DNA from: Streptomyces tauricus
GTDB taxonomy: Bacteria > Actinomycetota > Actinomycetes > Streptomycetales > Streptomycetaceae
Direction: 5' to 3'
NCBI RefSeq assembly: GCF_014650955.1
Contig: NZ_BMVY01000004.1
Span: forward strand, 298,866-362,865
Length of the DNA stretch: 64,000 bases
Part shown: piece by piece, positions 27,331-37,331 of the stretch
Numbering within the stretch: the first letter of the stretch is position 1
How the letters are laid out: each line of letters starts with the position of its first letter
Made by a program: the position numbers and the translations under genes
The notes under the pieces: model-generated
Seen by the model: only the letters and a program-made list of their open reading frames with translations
The model's database searches: none
Told to the model about the DNA's origin: nothing

Positions 27331-28173
27331 ATGGCCCACGTCGTACGCGCCGCTCTGGTCCAGGCCACCTGGACCGGCGACACCGCATCCATGGTCGCCA
27401 AGCACGAGGAGCACGCCCGCGAGGCGGCCCGTCAGGGCGCCAAGATCATCGGCTTCCAGGAAGTCTTCAACGCCCCCTACTTCTGTCAGGTCCAGGAGCC
27501 CGAGCACTACCGCTGGGCGGAACCCGTACCGGACGGACCGACCGTCACCCGGATGCGGGAACTCGCCCGCGAGACCGGCATGGTCGTCGTGGTCCCGGTC
27601 TTCGAGGTCGAACAGTCCGGCTTCTACTACAACACCGCCGCGGTCATCGACGCCGACGGCACGTATCTCGGCAAGTACCGCAAGCACCACATCCCGCAGG
27701 TCAAGGGCTTCTGGGAGAAGTACTACTTCAAACCGGGCAACCTCGGCTGGCCCGTCTTCGACACCGCGGTCGGCAAGGTCGGCGTCTACATCTGCTACGA
27801 CCGCCACTTCCCGGAGGGCTGGCGGCAGCTCGGCCTGAACGGCGCCCAGCTCGTCTACAACCCGTCGGCGACCTCCCGGGGCCTGTCCGCCCACCTGTGG
27901 CAGCTGGAGCAGCCGGCCGCCGCCGTCGCCAACGAGTACTTCGTCGCCGCGATCAACCGGGTCGGCGAGGAGGAGTACGGGGACAACGACTTCTACGGGA
28001 CCTCGTACTTCGTCGACCCGCGCGGCCAGTTCGTCGGCGAGCCCGCGAGCGACAAGAGCGAGGAACTCGTCGTCCGCGACCTGGACCTGGACCTGATCGA
28101 GGAGGTCCGGCAGCAGTGGGCGTTCTACCGGGACCGCCGCCCCGACGCGTACGAAGGGCTGGTGCAGCCGTGA
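27331..28173 (+). CDS. Nitrilase-superfamily amidohydrolase, probable beta-ureidopropionase
   Basis: 280 residues from ATG 27331. The catalytic Glu44 (GFQEVF), Lys118 (KYRKHHIPQ) and Cys155 (YICYDRHFPE) of the nitrilase triad are present, with NPSATSRG and NDFYGTSYFVDP as in N-carbamoyl-beta-alanine and N-carbamylputrescine amidases. In this neighbourhood the likely reaction is hydrolysis of N-carbamoyl-beta-alanine (or the beta-aminoisobutyrate analogue) to the beta-amino acid, CO2 and ammonia. The following aminotransferase overlaps the stop and would use the product. A close paralogue of the same length is at 31288; one of the two may have another ureido substrate. Confidence 0.85.
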   Translation: MAHVVRAALVQATWTGDTASMVAKHEEHAREAARQGAKIIGFQEVFNAPYFCQVQEPEHYRWAEPVPDGPTVTRMRELARETGMVVVVPVFEVEQSGFYYNTAAVIDADGTYLGKYRKHHIPQVKGFWEKYYFKPGNLGWPVFDTAVGKVGVYICYDRHFPEGWRQLGLNGAQLVYNPSATSRGLSAHLWQLEQPAAAVANEYFVAAINRVGEEEYGDNDFYGTSYFVDPRGQFVGEPASDKSEELVVRDLDLDLIEEVRQQWAFYRDRRPDAYEGLVQP

Positions 28174-29459
28174 GCGAGGACCTGCTGGGCCGTCACCGGG
28201 CCGTCCTGCCGGACTGGCTCGCCCTCTACTACGCGAACCCGCTGGAGCTCACCCACGGCGAGGGCCGCCACGTCTGGGACGCCGAGGGCACCAGGTACCT
28301 CGACTTCTTCGGCGGCATCCTCACCACGATGACCGCGCACGCCCTGCCCGAGGTCACGAAGGCCGTCAGTGAGCAGGCCGGCCGGCTCAACCATTCCTCC
28401 ACGCTCTACCTCAACCGGCCGATGGTCGACCTGGCCGAGCGGATCGCGAAACTGTCGGGCATCCCCGACGCACGTGTCTTCTTCACGACCTCGGGCACCG
28501 AGGCCAACGACACGGCCCTGCTCCTGGCCACCGCGTACCGCCGCAGCAACCAGATCCTGGCGATGCGCAACAGCTACCACGGGCGTTCGTTCAGCGCGGT
28601 CGGCATCACCGGCAACAAGAGCTGGTCACCGACCAGCCTGTCGCCCCTCCAGACGCTGTACGTGCACGGCGGCGTCCGCACCCGCGGCCCGTACGCCGAT
28701 CTCGACGACGCCGGTTTCATCGCGGCCTGCGTCGCCGACCTGGAGGACCTGCTCGGGCATGTGCGCGCGCCCGCGGCCCTGATCGCCGAGCCCGTCCAGG
28801 GTGTCGGCGGCTTCACCTCACCGCCGGACGGCCTGTACGCGGCCTTCCGCGAGGTCCTCGCCGAGCGCGGCATCCTGTGGATCGCCGACGAGGTGCAGAC
28901 CGGCTGGGGCAGGACCGGCGACCACTTCTGGGGCTGGCAGGCGCACGGGCAGCACGGGCCGCCCGACATCCTCACCTTCGCCAAGGGCATCGGCAACGGC
29001 ATGTCCATCGGCGGGGTCGTCGCCCGCGCCGAGATCATGAACTGCCTCGACTCCCACTCCATCTCCACCTTCGGCGGCACCCAGGTCACCATGGCCGCGG
29101 GCCTCGCCAACCTCATGTACCTCCTGGAGCACGACCTCCAGGGAAACGCCCGCAGGGTCGGCGGACTGCTCATCGAGCGGCTGCGGGCCGTCGCCGAACA
29201 GTTCCCGGGCGTACGGGAAGTGCGGGGCCGCGGCCTCATGATCGGCGTCGAGCTGGTGAAGCCCGGCACCGACGACGCCGATCCGGACGCGGCGGCCGCC
29301 GTGCTCGAAGCGGCCCGCGAGGAGGGCCTGTTGATCGGCAAGGGCGGTGGTCACAGCACCAGCGTCCTGCGGATCGCGCCGCCCCTTTCCCTCACCGTCG
29401 CGGAGGCCGAGGAGGGCGCCGCGATGCTGGAGCGCGCCCTGCGGAGCTCCCGACTCTGA
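28170..29459 (+). CDS. Class III (omega) aminotransferase, probably beta-alanine/beta-aminoisobutyrate aminotransferase
   Basis: GTG 28170 overlaps the amidohydrolase stop. The 429-residue PLP enzyme shows TSGTEANDTAL (phosphate-binding turn), SYHGRSFSAVG, the aspartate in WIADEVQTGWGRTG and the Schiff-base Lys272 in TFAKGIGNGMSIGG. It resembles alanine-glyoxylate (AGXT2-like) and beta-alanine-pyruvate aminotransferases. Together with the upstream enzyme it would convert beta-alanine from uracil to malonate semialdehyde. The amino acceptor is not determinable. Confidence 0.88.
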   Translation: MSEDLLGRHRAVLPDWLALYYANPLELTHGEGRHVWDAEGTRYLDFFGGILTTMTAHALPEVTKAVSEQAGRLNHSSTLYLNRPMVDLAERIAKLSGIPDARVFFTTSGTEANDTALLLATAYRRSNQILAMRNSYHGRSFSAVGITGNKSWSPTSLSPLQTLYVHGGVRTRGPYADLDDAGFIAACVADLEDLLGHVRAPAALIAEPVQGVGGFTSPPDGLYAAFREVLAERGILWIADEVQTGWGRTGDHFWGWQAHGQHGPPDILTFAKGIGNGMSIGGVVARAEIMNCLDSHSISTFGGTQVTMAAGLANLMYLLEHDLQGNARRVGGLLIERLRAVAEQFPGVREVRGRGLMIGVELVKPGTDDADPDAAAAVLEAAREEGLLIGKGGGHSTSVLRIAPPLSLTVAEAEEGAAMLERALRSSRL

Positions 29460-29548
29460 GCGGGGCGTCCGATCTGGGCAGCAGTCAACTCCGTGGAGGG
29501 GTCGGCTCCGAGGAGTGTTCGGTACCGCGAGATTGAAGGTTCGCCCTG

Positions 29549-31132
29549 ATGACGACCGCCGCCTCGGAACCCGCCCTGTCGGTCCGGCAGATCCTCGCCC
29601 TGGAGCGGGTGCTCGCCGGGGAGCCCGAGGTGGTGGCGGGCGCGGGCCAGCTCGACCGGCCCGTGCGCTGGGTGCACGTCGCCGAGGCCGCCGACGTCGG
29701 TGTGATGCTCAGCGGTGGCGAGATGGTCCTCACCACCGGCGTGCTGCTCGCGGGCGACCGGGAGGCGCAGGCCGAGTACATCCGCTCCCTGCACCGCGCG
29801 GAGGCCTCGGCCGTCGTCCTCGGACTCGGCCGGGCCTTTCCCGCGCCGCCCGAGGTGATGCGCCGGGCCGCCGAACGGTGCGGGCTGCCGATGGTGGTCC
29901 TGCACCGCCCGTTCCCCTTCGCCGAACTCACCGAAGAGGTGCAATCCCGGCTCGTACGAAGGAAGTTCGCGGCCGTCAGCCTCTCGGAGGCCGTCCGCAC
30001 CGCGCTGACCGGGCTCATCACGACGGGCGCCCCGCTGCAACGGCTGCTCGACGAGATCGCCGGCCACAGCGCCTGCCCGGTGGTCGTCACCAACCTCGCC
30101 CACCGGGTCCTCGCCACGGCGGGGGAGCGGTCCGCGGTCGACGACGTGCTGCGCGACTGGGAGCGCATCGCGCGGCAGGCGGGCGGCAGCGAGGGCGACG
30201 GCTGGGTCCGCGCCGAACTGGGCGGACGCGGTGAACGCTGGGGCCGCATCGTGCTCTGCGGCTACCGCGGCGACACCGCCACCGGGCGGCTCCTCGCCGA
30301 CCGGGCCGCCGAAGCGCTCGTCCTGCACCGGATGCTCGGCGGCCCCGCGCACTCCTGGGAGGAGCAGTCCGCGCAGAGCCTGCTCACCGACCTCGTCTCC
30401 GGAGCCGTACCGGCCAGACACCTGCTGCCCCGGGCCCGCGCGGCCGGACTGCCGGTCAACCGACGGACGTTCGTGCCGCTGGCCGTACGGGGTGCGGGCG
30501 CGGCCCGACTCCTGCGCGTACTGCGACTGTTGGGGCTCCCCGGACTCGTCGCCGAACTGGCGGACGGGGTCACCGCCGTCCTGCTGAGCCTCGCCAGGGA
30601 CCAGGACGCCGAAGCGCTCGCCGCGCACTTCGCCACCCGGCTGCGTACGGAACCGGGCGGCGGCCTGCCGCGGGACCAGGAGCCCGCGGCCGTCGTCGCC
30701 GCCGCGGACGCGCGGACCGGGTGGGACGACGTGCCCGCGGGGCTGCGCGAGGCCCGGCACGTGGCCGACTCGGTGGCCGAGAGCCCGGCCGACCTGGACC
30801 TCCCCGTCGTCGTGCGGCTGCGGGACGTCCACCTGCGCGGGCTGGTGCGGCTGCTGCGTGACGACCCGCACGTCCAGTCCTTCGCGGAACGGGAGCTGGA
30901 CGGGCTGCTGTGCGGCGCCGACGCGGAGGCGGAGCTGCTGCCGGTGCTGCGGACGTATCTGGCCACCGGCCGCAACAAGTCGCGTACCGCACAGCTCCAC
31001 CATGTCTCCCGGCCCGCGCTGTACCGGCGGCTGGAGTCCATAGAGGCCCGGCTCGGAGTCGACCTCGACGACTTCGAACAGGCCGCCTCCATCCACATCG
31101 CCCTCCTCGCGCACGACGCGCAACAACGCTGA
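29549..31132 (+). CDS. PucR-family transcriptional regulator
   Basis: 527 residues from ATG 29549, 89 bp after the aminotransferase. The N-terminal PucR domain (about 10-125, SVRQILALERVLAGEPEVVA, ML(S)GGEMVLTTG) is followed by a GAF-like middle region and a C-terminal HTH_30 domain (about 460-520, TYLATGRNKSRTAQLHHVS then RPALYRRLESIEARLG). The family controls purine or pyrimidine catabolism in response to nucleobase-derived ligands. Its position between the two amidohydrolase operons makes it the obvious regulator of both; the TGAAACATG boxes at 27199, 31130 and 31161 are candidate targets, one overlapping its own stop codon. Confidence 0.88.
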   Translation: MTTAASEPALSVRQILALERVLAGEPEVVAGAGQLDRPVRWVHVAEAADVGVMLSGGEMVLTTGVLLAGDREAQAEYIRSLHRAEASAVVLGLGRAFPAPPEVMRRAAERCGLPMVVLHRPFPFAELTEEVQSRLVRRKFAAVSLSEAVRTALTGLITTGAPLQRLLDEIAGHSACPVVVTNLAHRVLATAGERSAVDDVLRDWERIARQAGGSEGDGWVRAELGGRGERWGRIVLCGYRGDTATGRLLADRAAEALVLHRMLGGPAHSWEEQSAQSLLTDLVSGAVPARHLLPRARAAGLPVNRRTFVPLAVRGAGAARLLRVLRLLGLPGLVAELADGVTAVLLSLARDQDAEALAAHFATRLRTEPGGGLPRDQEPAAVVAAADARTGWDDVPAGLREARHVADSVAESPADLDLPVVVRLRDVHLRGLVRLLRDDPHVQSFAERELDGLLCGADAEAELLPVLRTYLATGRNKSRTAQLHHVSRPALYRRLESIEARLGVDLDDFEQAASIHIALLAHDAQQR

Positions 31133-31170
31133 AACATGGAACGACCTGGGAAAACGGTGGTGAAACATGG
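31130..31170 (+). promoter_or_regulatory. Pair of TGAAACATGG direct repeats upstream of the second amidohydrolase gene
   Basis: TGAAACATGG at 31130-31139 and 31161-31170, spaced 31 bp start to start, about three helical turns, so a dimer or tetramer could occupy both from one face. The first copy uses the TGA stop of the PucR gene. A TAGGCT at 31253-31258 may be the -10 of the downstream promoter. Confidence 0.5.
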
Positions 31171-31287
31171 GCCTTGGCAAGGGTGACACCGTGGAACGCC
31201 ACGCCCCCGCAGACGTGACACGCTGCAACTCAAAGTCCCCATCAGGGCTTCCTAGGCTCGCCGCACACCCAGCGACCGGAGGTCCCG

Positions 31288-32130
31288 ATGAGCAGAGTGA
31301 TCCGCGCCGCCGTCTTCCAGACCGCGTGGACGGGCGACAAGGAATCGATGATCCAGGTCCACGAGCAGGCGGTCCGCGACGCGGCCGCGCAGGGCGCTCA
31401 GGTCCTGTGCTTCCAGGAGCTGTTCTACGGGCCGTACTTCTGCCAGGTCCAGGACAAGGCGTTCTACGAGTACGCCGAGCGGATCCCCGAGGGCCCGATC
31501 GTCCGCCGATTCCAGTCCCTGGCTTCGGAGTTGGGCATCGTCCTCGTCCTGCCGATGTACGAGGAGGAGCAGCCCGGCGTCCTCTACAACACCTCGGCGG
31601 TGATCGACGCCGACGGCTCGTACCTCGGCAAGTACCGCAAGCACCACATCCCGCAGGTCGAGGGCTTCTGGGAGAAGTTCTACTTCCGTCCCGGCAACAG
31701 CGGTTGGCCGGTCTTCGACACCGCGGTCGGCAAGGTCGGCGTGTACATCTGCTACGACCGGCACTTCCCGGAGGGCTGGCGTGCGCTCGGGCTCGCCGGG
31801 GCCGAGATCGTCTTCAACCCCTCGGCCACCTCGCGCGGCCTTTCCGCCTACCTCTGGCAGTTGGAGCAGCCGGCGGCGGCCGTCGCCAACGAGTACTTCG
31901 TGGGCGCCATCAACCGTGTGGGTGTGGAGGAGCTGGGCTCCAACGACTTCTACGGGACCTCGTACTTCGTGGACCCGGAAGCACAGTTCGTCGGAGAGGT
32001 GGCGAGCGACAAGGAGACCGAACTCGTGGTCCGCGACCTGGACATGGACAAACTCCGCACGGTCCGCGACCGCTGGCAGTTCTACCGCGACCGCCGCCCG
32101 GACGCCTACGGCCCCCTGACGGCCCCCTGA
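31288..32130 (+). CDS. Second nitrilase-superfamily amidohydrolase (paralogue of 27331-28173)
   Basis: Also 280 residues, colinear with the first copy without gaps, with catalytic Glu44, Lys118 and Cys155 at identical positions (FQELFYG, KYRKHHIP, YICYDRHFPE). Differences cluster in substrate-loop regions, for example FNAPYF versus FYGPYF and EYGDND versus ELGSND. GGAGG lies seven bases before ATG 31288. It heads the dihydropyrimidinase operon and so is the better candidate for beta-ureidopropionase of uracil degradation, the first copy perhaps acting on a related carbamoyl compound; this split is inference. Confidence 0.85.
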   Translation: MSRVIRAAVFQTAWTGDKESMIQVHEQAVRDAAAQGAQVLCFQELFYGPYFCQVQDKAFYEYAERIPEGPIVRRFQSLASELGIVLVLPMYEEEQPGVLYNTSAVIDADGSYLGKYRKHHIPQVEGFWEKFYFRPGNSGWPVFDTAVGKVGVYICYDRHFPEGWRALGLAGAEIVFNPSATSRGLSAYLWQLEQPAAAVANEYFVGAINRVGVEELGSNDFYGTSYFVDPEAQFVGEVASDKETELVVRDLDMDKLRTVRDRWQFYRDRRPDAYGPLTAP

Positions 32131-32158
32131 GCACCGACCCCGGCCCGGGACCCCGGAA

Positions 32159-32193
32159 AGGGGCGCGGGGAACTGCGCACCCGGCCACGACAC
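32159..32193 (+). repeat. GGGGCGCGGGGAACTGCGC element, copy D
   Basis: AGGGGCGCGGGGAACTGCGC followed by ACCCGGCCACGAC lies 28 bp after the amidohydrolase stop, matching copy E 72 bp downstream base for base over about 30 positions. Confidence 0.85.
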
Positions 32194-32230
32194 CAAGGGG
32201 GCGTGGATCGCCCGCTCAGCCACGAGGCCT

Positions 32231-32272
32231 TCAGGGGCGCGGGGAACTGCGCACCCGGCCACGACGTACCCG
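32231..32272 (+). repeat. GGGGCGCGGGGAACTGCGC element, copy E
   Basis: Same core and tail as copy D (ACCCGGCCACGACG, then TACCCGCACCC). The two copies separate the amidohydrolase from the dihydropyrimidinase gene and may fold or partially terminate transcription there. Confidence 0.85.
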
Positions 32273-32328
32273 CACCCATCCACCGCCCTCCACCGGAGGT
32301 GCCCGTCCGGACAGACAGGAGACGAAGC

Positions 32329-33732
32329 ATGAGCAGCCGTACAGTCATCCGCGGTGGCCTAGTGATCACCGCGTCGGACGAACTGCACGCGGACGTCCTC
32401 ATCGAGGACACCCGCATCGCCGCGATCGCCGCGCCCGGCACCTCCGCCGCCGAGGCCTGGACGGCAGAGCGCACCATCGACGCCACCGGCAAGTACGTGA
32501 TCCCGGGCGGCGTCGACGCCCACACCCACATGGAACTGCCCTTCGGCGGCACCTTCGCCTCCGACACCTTCGAGACCGGCACCCGAGCCGCCGCCTGGGG
32601 CGGCACGACCACGATCATCGACTTCGCGGTCCAGAGCGTCGGCCGCTCCCTGCGCGAGGGCCTGGACGCCTGGAACGCCAAAGCCGACGGCAAGTGCGCC
32701 ATCGACTACGGCTTCCACATGATCGTCTCCGACGTCAACCAGGACACCCTCAAGGAGATGGACCTGCTGGTCGAGGAGGGCGTCACCTCCTTCAAGCAGT
32801 TCATGGCCTACCCCGGCGTCTTCTACAGCGACGACGGCCAGATCCTGCGCGCCATGCAGCGCTCCGCCGAGAACGGCGGCCTGATCATGATGCACGCCGA
32901 GAACGGCATCGCGATCGACGTGCTCGTGGAACAGGCACTCGCCCGGGGCGAGACCGACCCCCGCTTCCACGGCGAGGTCCGCAAGGCCCTCCTGGAGGCC
33001 GAGGCCACCCACCGCGCCATCAAGCTCGCCCAGGTGGCCGGCGCCCCGCTGTACGTCGTGCACGTCTCGGCGACGGAGGCCGTCGCCGAGCTGGCGCGGG
33101 CCCGCGACGAGGGCCTGAACGTCTTCGGCGAGACCTGTCCGCAGTACCTGTTCCTCTCGACGGACAACCTGGCGGAGCCGGACTTCGAGGGCGCGAAGTA
33201 CGTGTGCTCGACCCCGCTGCGGCCCAAGGAGCACCAGGCCGCCCTGTGGCGGGGGCTGCGCACCAACGACCTCCAGGTCGTCTCCACCGACCACTGCCCC
33301 TTCTGCTTCGTGGGCCAGAAGGAGCTGGGCCGGGGCGACTTCTCGAAGATCCCCAACGGTCTGCCGGGCGTCGAGAACCGCATGGACCTGCTGCACCAGG
33401 CCGTCGTCGACGGCCACATCTCGCGCCGCCGCTGGATCGAGATCGCCTGCGCGACCCCGGCCCGGATGTTCGGCCTGTACCCGAAGAAGGGGACGATCGC
33501 GCCGGGCGCCGACGCGGACGTCGTCATCTACGACCCGCACGCCGAGCAGGTCATGTCCGCCGAGACCCACCACATGAACGTCGACTACTCGGCGTACGAG
33601 GGCAGGCGCACCACCGGCCGTGTCGAGACGGTCCTGTCGCGCGGCACACCCGTCATCACCGGGCGGGAGTTCACCGGCCGTGCCGGGCACGGCATGTACA
33701 CCCCCCGCTCTACCTGTCAGTACCTTCTCTGA
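32329..33732 (+). CDS. hydA: Dihydropyrimidinase
   Basis: ATG 32329 after ACAGGAGACG; 467 residues. All metal ligands of the D-hydantoinase/dihydropyrimidinase family are visible: His65 and His67 (DAHTHMEL), carboxylated Lys156 (SFKQFMAYPG), His189 (MMHAENG), His245 (HVSATEAV) and Asp321 (STDHCPF). The C-terminal KGTIAPGADADVVIYDP also fits. It opens 5,6-dihydrouracil or dihydrothymine to the N-carbamoyl-beta-amino acid, the substrate of the amidohydrolases. The F420-type oxidoreductase starts 18 bp downstream. Hydantoin hydrolysis is a possible side activity. Confidence 0.93.
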   Translation: MSSRTVIRGGLVITASDELHADVLIEDTRIAAIAAPGTSAAEAWTAERTIDATGKYVIPGGVDAHTHMELPFGGTFASDTFETGTRAAAWGGTTTIIDFAVQSVGRSLREGLDAWNAKADGKCAIDYGFHMIVSDVNQDTLKEMDLLVEEGVTSFKQFMAYPGVFYSDDGQILRAMQRSAENGGLIMMHAENGIAIDVLVEQALARGETDPRFHGEVRKALLEAEATHRAIKLAQVAGAPLYVVHVSATEAVAELARARDEGLNVFGETCPQYLFLSTDNLAEPDFEGAKYVCSTPLRPKEHQAALWRGLRTNDLQVVSTDHCPFCFVGQKELGRGDFSKIPNGLPGVENRMDLLHQAVVDGHISRRRWIEIACATPARMFGLYPKKGTIAPGADADVVIYDPHAEQVMSAETHHMNVDYSAYEGRRTTGRVETVLSRGTPVITGREFTGRAGHGMYTPRSTCQYLL

Positions 33733-33750
33733 GCGACCAGGAGTGGCGCC

Positions 33751-34770
33751 ATGGACTTCGGACTCGTCCTGCAGACCGACCCCCCTGCCTCCCGTGTCAT
33801 CAGCCTGATGAAGCGGGCCGAGCGCAACGGCTTCACGTACGGCTGGACCTTCGACTCCGCCGTGCTGTGGCAGGAGCCGTTCGTGATCTACAGTCAGATC
33901 CTTTCCAATACCACCAAGTTGAAGGTCGGCCCGATGGTGACGAACCCGGGCACCCGCACCTGGGAGGTCACCGCCTCGACCTTCGCCACGCTCAACGACA
34001 TGTTCGGCAACCGCACGGTCTGCGGCATCGGCCGCGGCGACTCGGCGATGCGGGTGGCCGGCCGCAAGCCCAACACCCTCGCGCGGATCAGCGAGGCCAT
34101 GAAGGTCATCCGGGCGCTCGGGCGCGGCGACGAGGCCGACCTCGGCGGCACGGTGATCAGGTTCCCGTGGATCAAGCCGGGCGCCGAACTGCCGGTGTGG
34201 ATGGCCGCGTACGGGCCCAAGGCCCTCAAGATGACTGGCGAGGAGGCGGACGGGTTCATCCTCCAGCTCGCCGACCTGTATCTCACCGAGTACATGGTCA
34301 AGGCGGTGAAGACCGCGGCGGCCGAGGCGGGACGCGACCCCGCCGACGTCAAGATCTGCGTGGCGGCGCCCGCCTACGTCACCGAGGACGACTCACCGGA
34401 GGCGCTCGCCCACGCGCGGGAGCAGTGCCGCTGGTTCGGCGGCATGGTCGGCAACCACGTCGCCGACCTCGTCTCCAAGTACGGCGAGCACTCCGCCGCC
34501 GTCCCCGACGAACTCACCGACTACATCAAGTCCCGCGAGGGCTACGACTACTCCCACCACGGGCGCAGCGGAAACCCCGACACGCGGTTCGTGCCGGACG
34601 AGATCGTCGACCGGTTCTGTCTGATCGGTACGGCCGAGCAGCACATCACGAAGCTGAACGCCCTGCGGGAGCTGGGCGTCGACCAGTTCGCCCTGTACGA
34701 CATGCATGACGCCCAGGAGGCGGTCATCGAGGCGTACGGGTCGACGGTCATCCCCGCCGTCAACGGTTAG
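33751..34770 (+). CDS. F420-dependent LLM-class oxidoreductase (TIGR03842/CPS_4043-like)
   Basis: 339 residues from ATG 33751. The N terminus MDFGLVLQTDPPASRVISL, the strand ending GPMVTNPGTRTWEV and GIGRGDSAMRVAGRKP are typical of luciferase-like (beta/alpha)8 flavin or F420 enzymes, and the sequence fits the subfamily that sits beside dihydropyrimidinase genes. The substrate is unassigned. No recognisable dihydropyrimidine dehydrogenase (PreA/PreT or DPYD type) lies in the window, so this protein is a candidate for the missing pyrimidine reduction step, or for reducing malonate semialdehyde formed later. That is inference from position. Confidence 0.82.
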   Translation: MDFGLVLQTDPPASRVISLMKRAERNGFTYGWTFDSAVLWQEPFVIYSQILSNTTKLKVGPMVTNPGTRTWEVTASTFATLNDMFGNRTVCGIGRGDSAMRVAGRKPNTLARISEAMKVIRALGRGDEADLGGTVIRFPWIKPGAELPVWMAAYGPKALKMTGEEADGFILQLADLYLTEYMVKAVKTAAAEAGRDPADVKICVAAPAYVTEDDSPEALAHAREQCRWFGGMVGNHVADLVSKYGEHSAAVPDELTDYIKSREGYDYSHHGRSGNPDTRFVPDEIVDRFCLIGTAEQHITKLNALRELGVDQFALYDMHDAQEAVIEAYGSTVIPAVNG

Positions 34771-34929
34771 CGGCGTCCCCTCCCGACCGCCCGCACCCAC
34801 GTCGTCGCCTCCGAACCGCCCGCACCCGAGTCGTCCCCTTCCCACCTCCCCGGGAAGGGGACCGCACCACCACCCCCACGGCGCCACCCGCACGGCCTTT
34901 CCCGTCCCACCTCATCGATTGGCCTGCTC

Positions 34930-36498
<1,569 letters not shown>

Positions 36499-36527
36499 CG
36501 GTCGGCAGGCCGCGCCGGGAGCCGCCC

Positions 36528-37190
36528 CTACTGGGCGGCCTCCAGCGCGGCCATCCCCTCCTTGGCGGCCTTGATGGCCCCCTTGTTGATCTCGTCCGTA
36601 CCGGGCGCCTTCTTGGTCTCGAAGTCGCTGCCGTTGTACGTGACGACCACCAGGGCGTTGGACGCGCGGACGATCACCATGCCCTCACGGGTCTGCTGCT
36701 TGTCGTCCGTGGTGAGGTTCACCACCGAGTAGGCTTCGTCGCCGACGCCCGGGACCTTGCCGCCGCCGCTCTTCTCCGTCGTGCGCTGCTTGTACGCGGC
36801 GAGGGCGCTCTCGTCCGACTTCTTGATCTCGTACGAGATGTCCAGCCAGCGGTAGTCGAACGACTTGAGCGCGTTCCAGGAGCAGGTGCGGCGCAGCGAC
36901 TCGTCGGTCGAGGGGATCTCCTTGCCGGCCGTCTTGGCACCGGGCACCAGCGCGGTCACCGTCTTCTTCGTGATCCCCTCGCACGGCGCGGGGGAGTCGC
37001 GGTAGGTGAGGGTCGCCGCGGCGGTCGCGGGCGCCGACGGGGATCTCTCGCCGTCGGGGGCGGCCTTCTTCTCCGTTGCCGGAGTCGCGGCGAGCGGCCC
37101 GGACGACAGCGCCCAGCCCGCCGTGGCGAGCACGACGACCGGCGCCAGACGCGCGGTGAGAGCGAGAGGAAGAGATCGCACGGCGCACAT
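36528..37190 (-). CDS. Exported protein of unknown function (DUF3558-like pattern)
   Basis: The start is uncertain; ATG 37190 gives 220 residues, with GTG 37181 and 37244 as alternatives and no good ribosome site before any. An N-terminal hydrophobic segment (LPLALTARLAPVVVLATAGWA) acts as a signal or anchor without a lipobox. After an Ala/Pro-rich linker, two cysteines (APCEGIT and RRTCSW) spaced about 30 residues apart and the pattern CEGITKKTVTALVPGAK...CSW recall DUF3558-type extracellular proteins. Function unknown; it converges on the NCS1 gene. Confidence 0.7.
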   Translation of the reverse strand: MCAVRSLPLALTARLAPVVVLATAGWALSSGPLAATPATEKKAAPDGERSPSAPATAAATLTYRDSPAPCEGITKKTVTALVPGAKTAGKEIPSTDESLRRTCSWNALKSFDYRWLDISYEIKKSDESALAAYKQRTTEKSGGGKVPGVGDEAYSVVNLTTDDKQQTREGMVIVRASNALVVVTYNGSDFETKKAPGTDEINKGAIKAAKEGMAALEAAQ

Positions 37191-37331
37191 TTCGTGGGGG
37201 ACGGTGCGGAGGGGTCCGCACAGCGGACGGGACGCCAGTGTCACACGCGTGGCTGTGGGGCGGAAGTGCGAACTCGCTCCGTGCCTGCCCGTGCCCGCGC
37301 GGTGACAGTACTTACTGACTTACTCCGTCAC

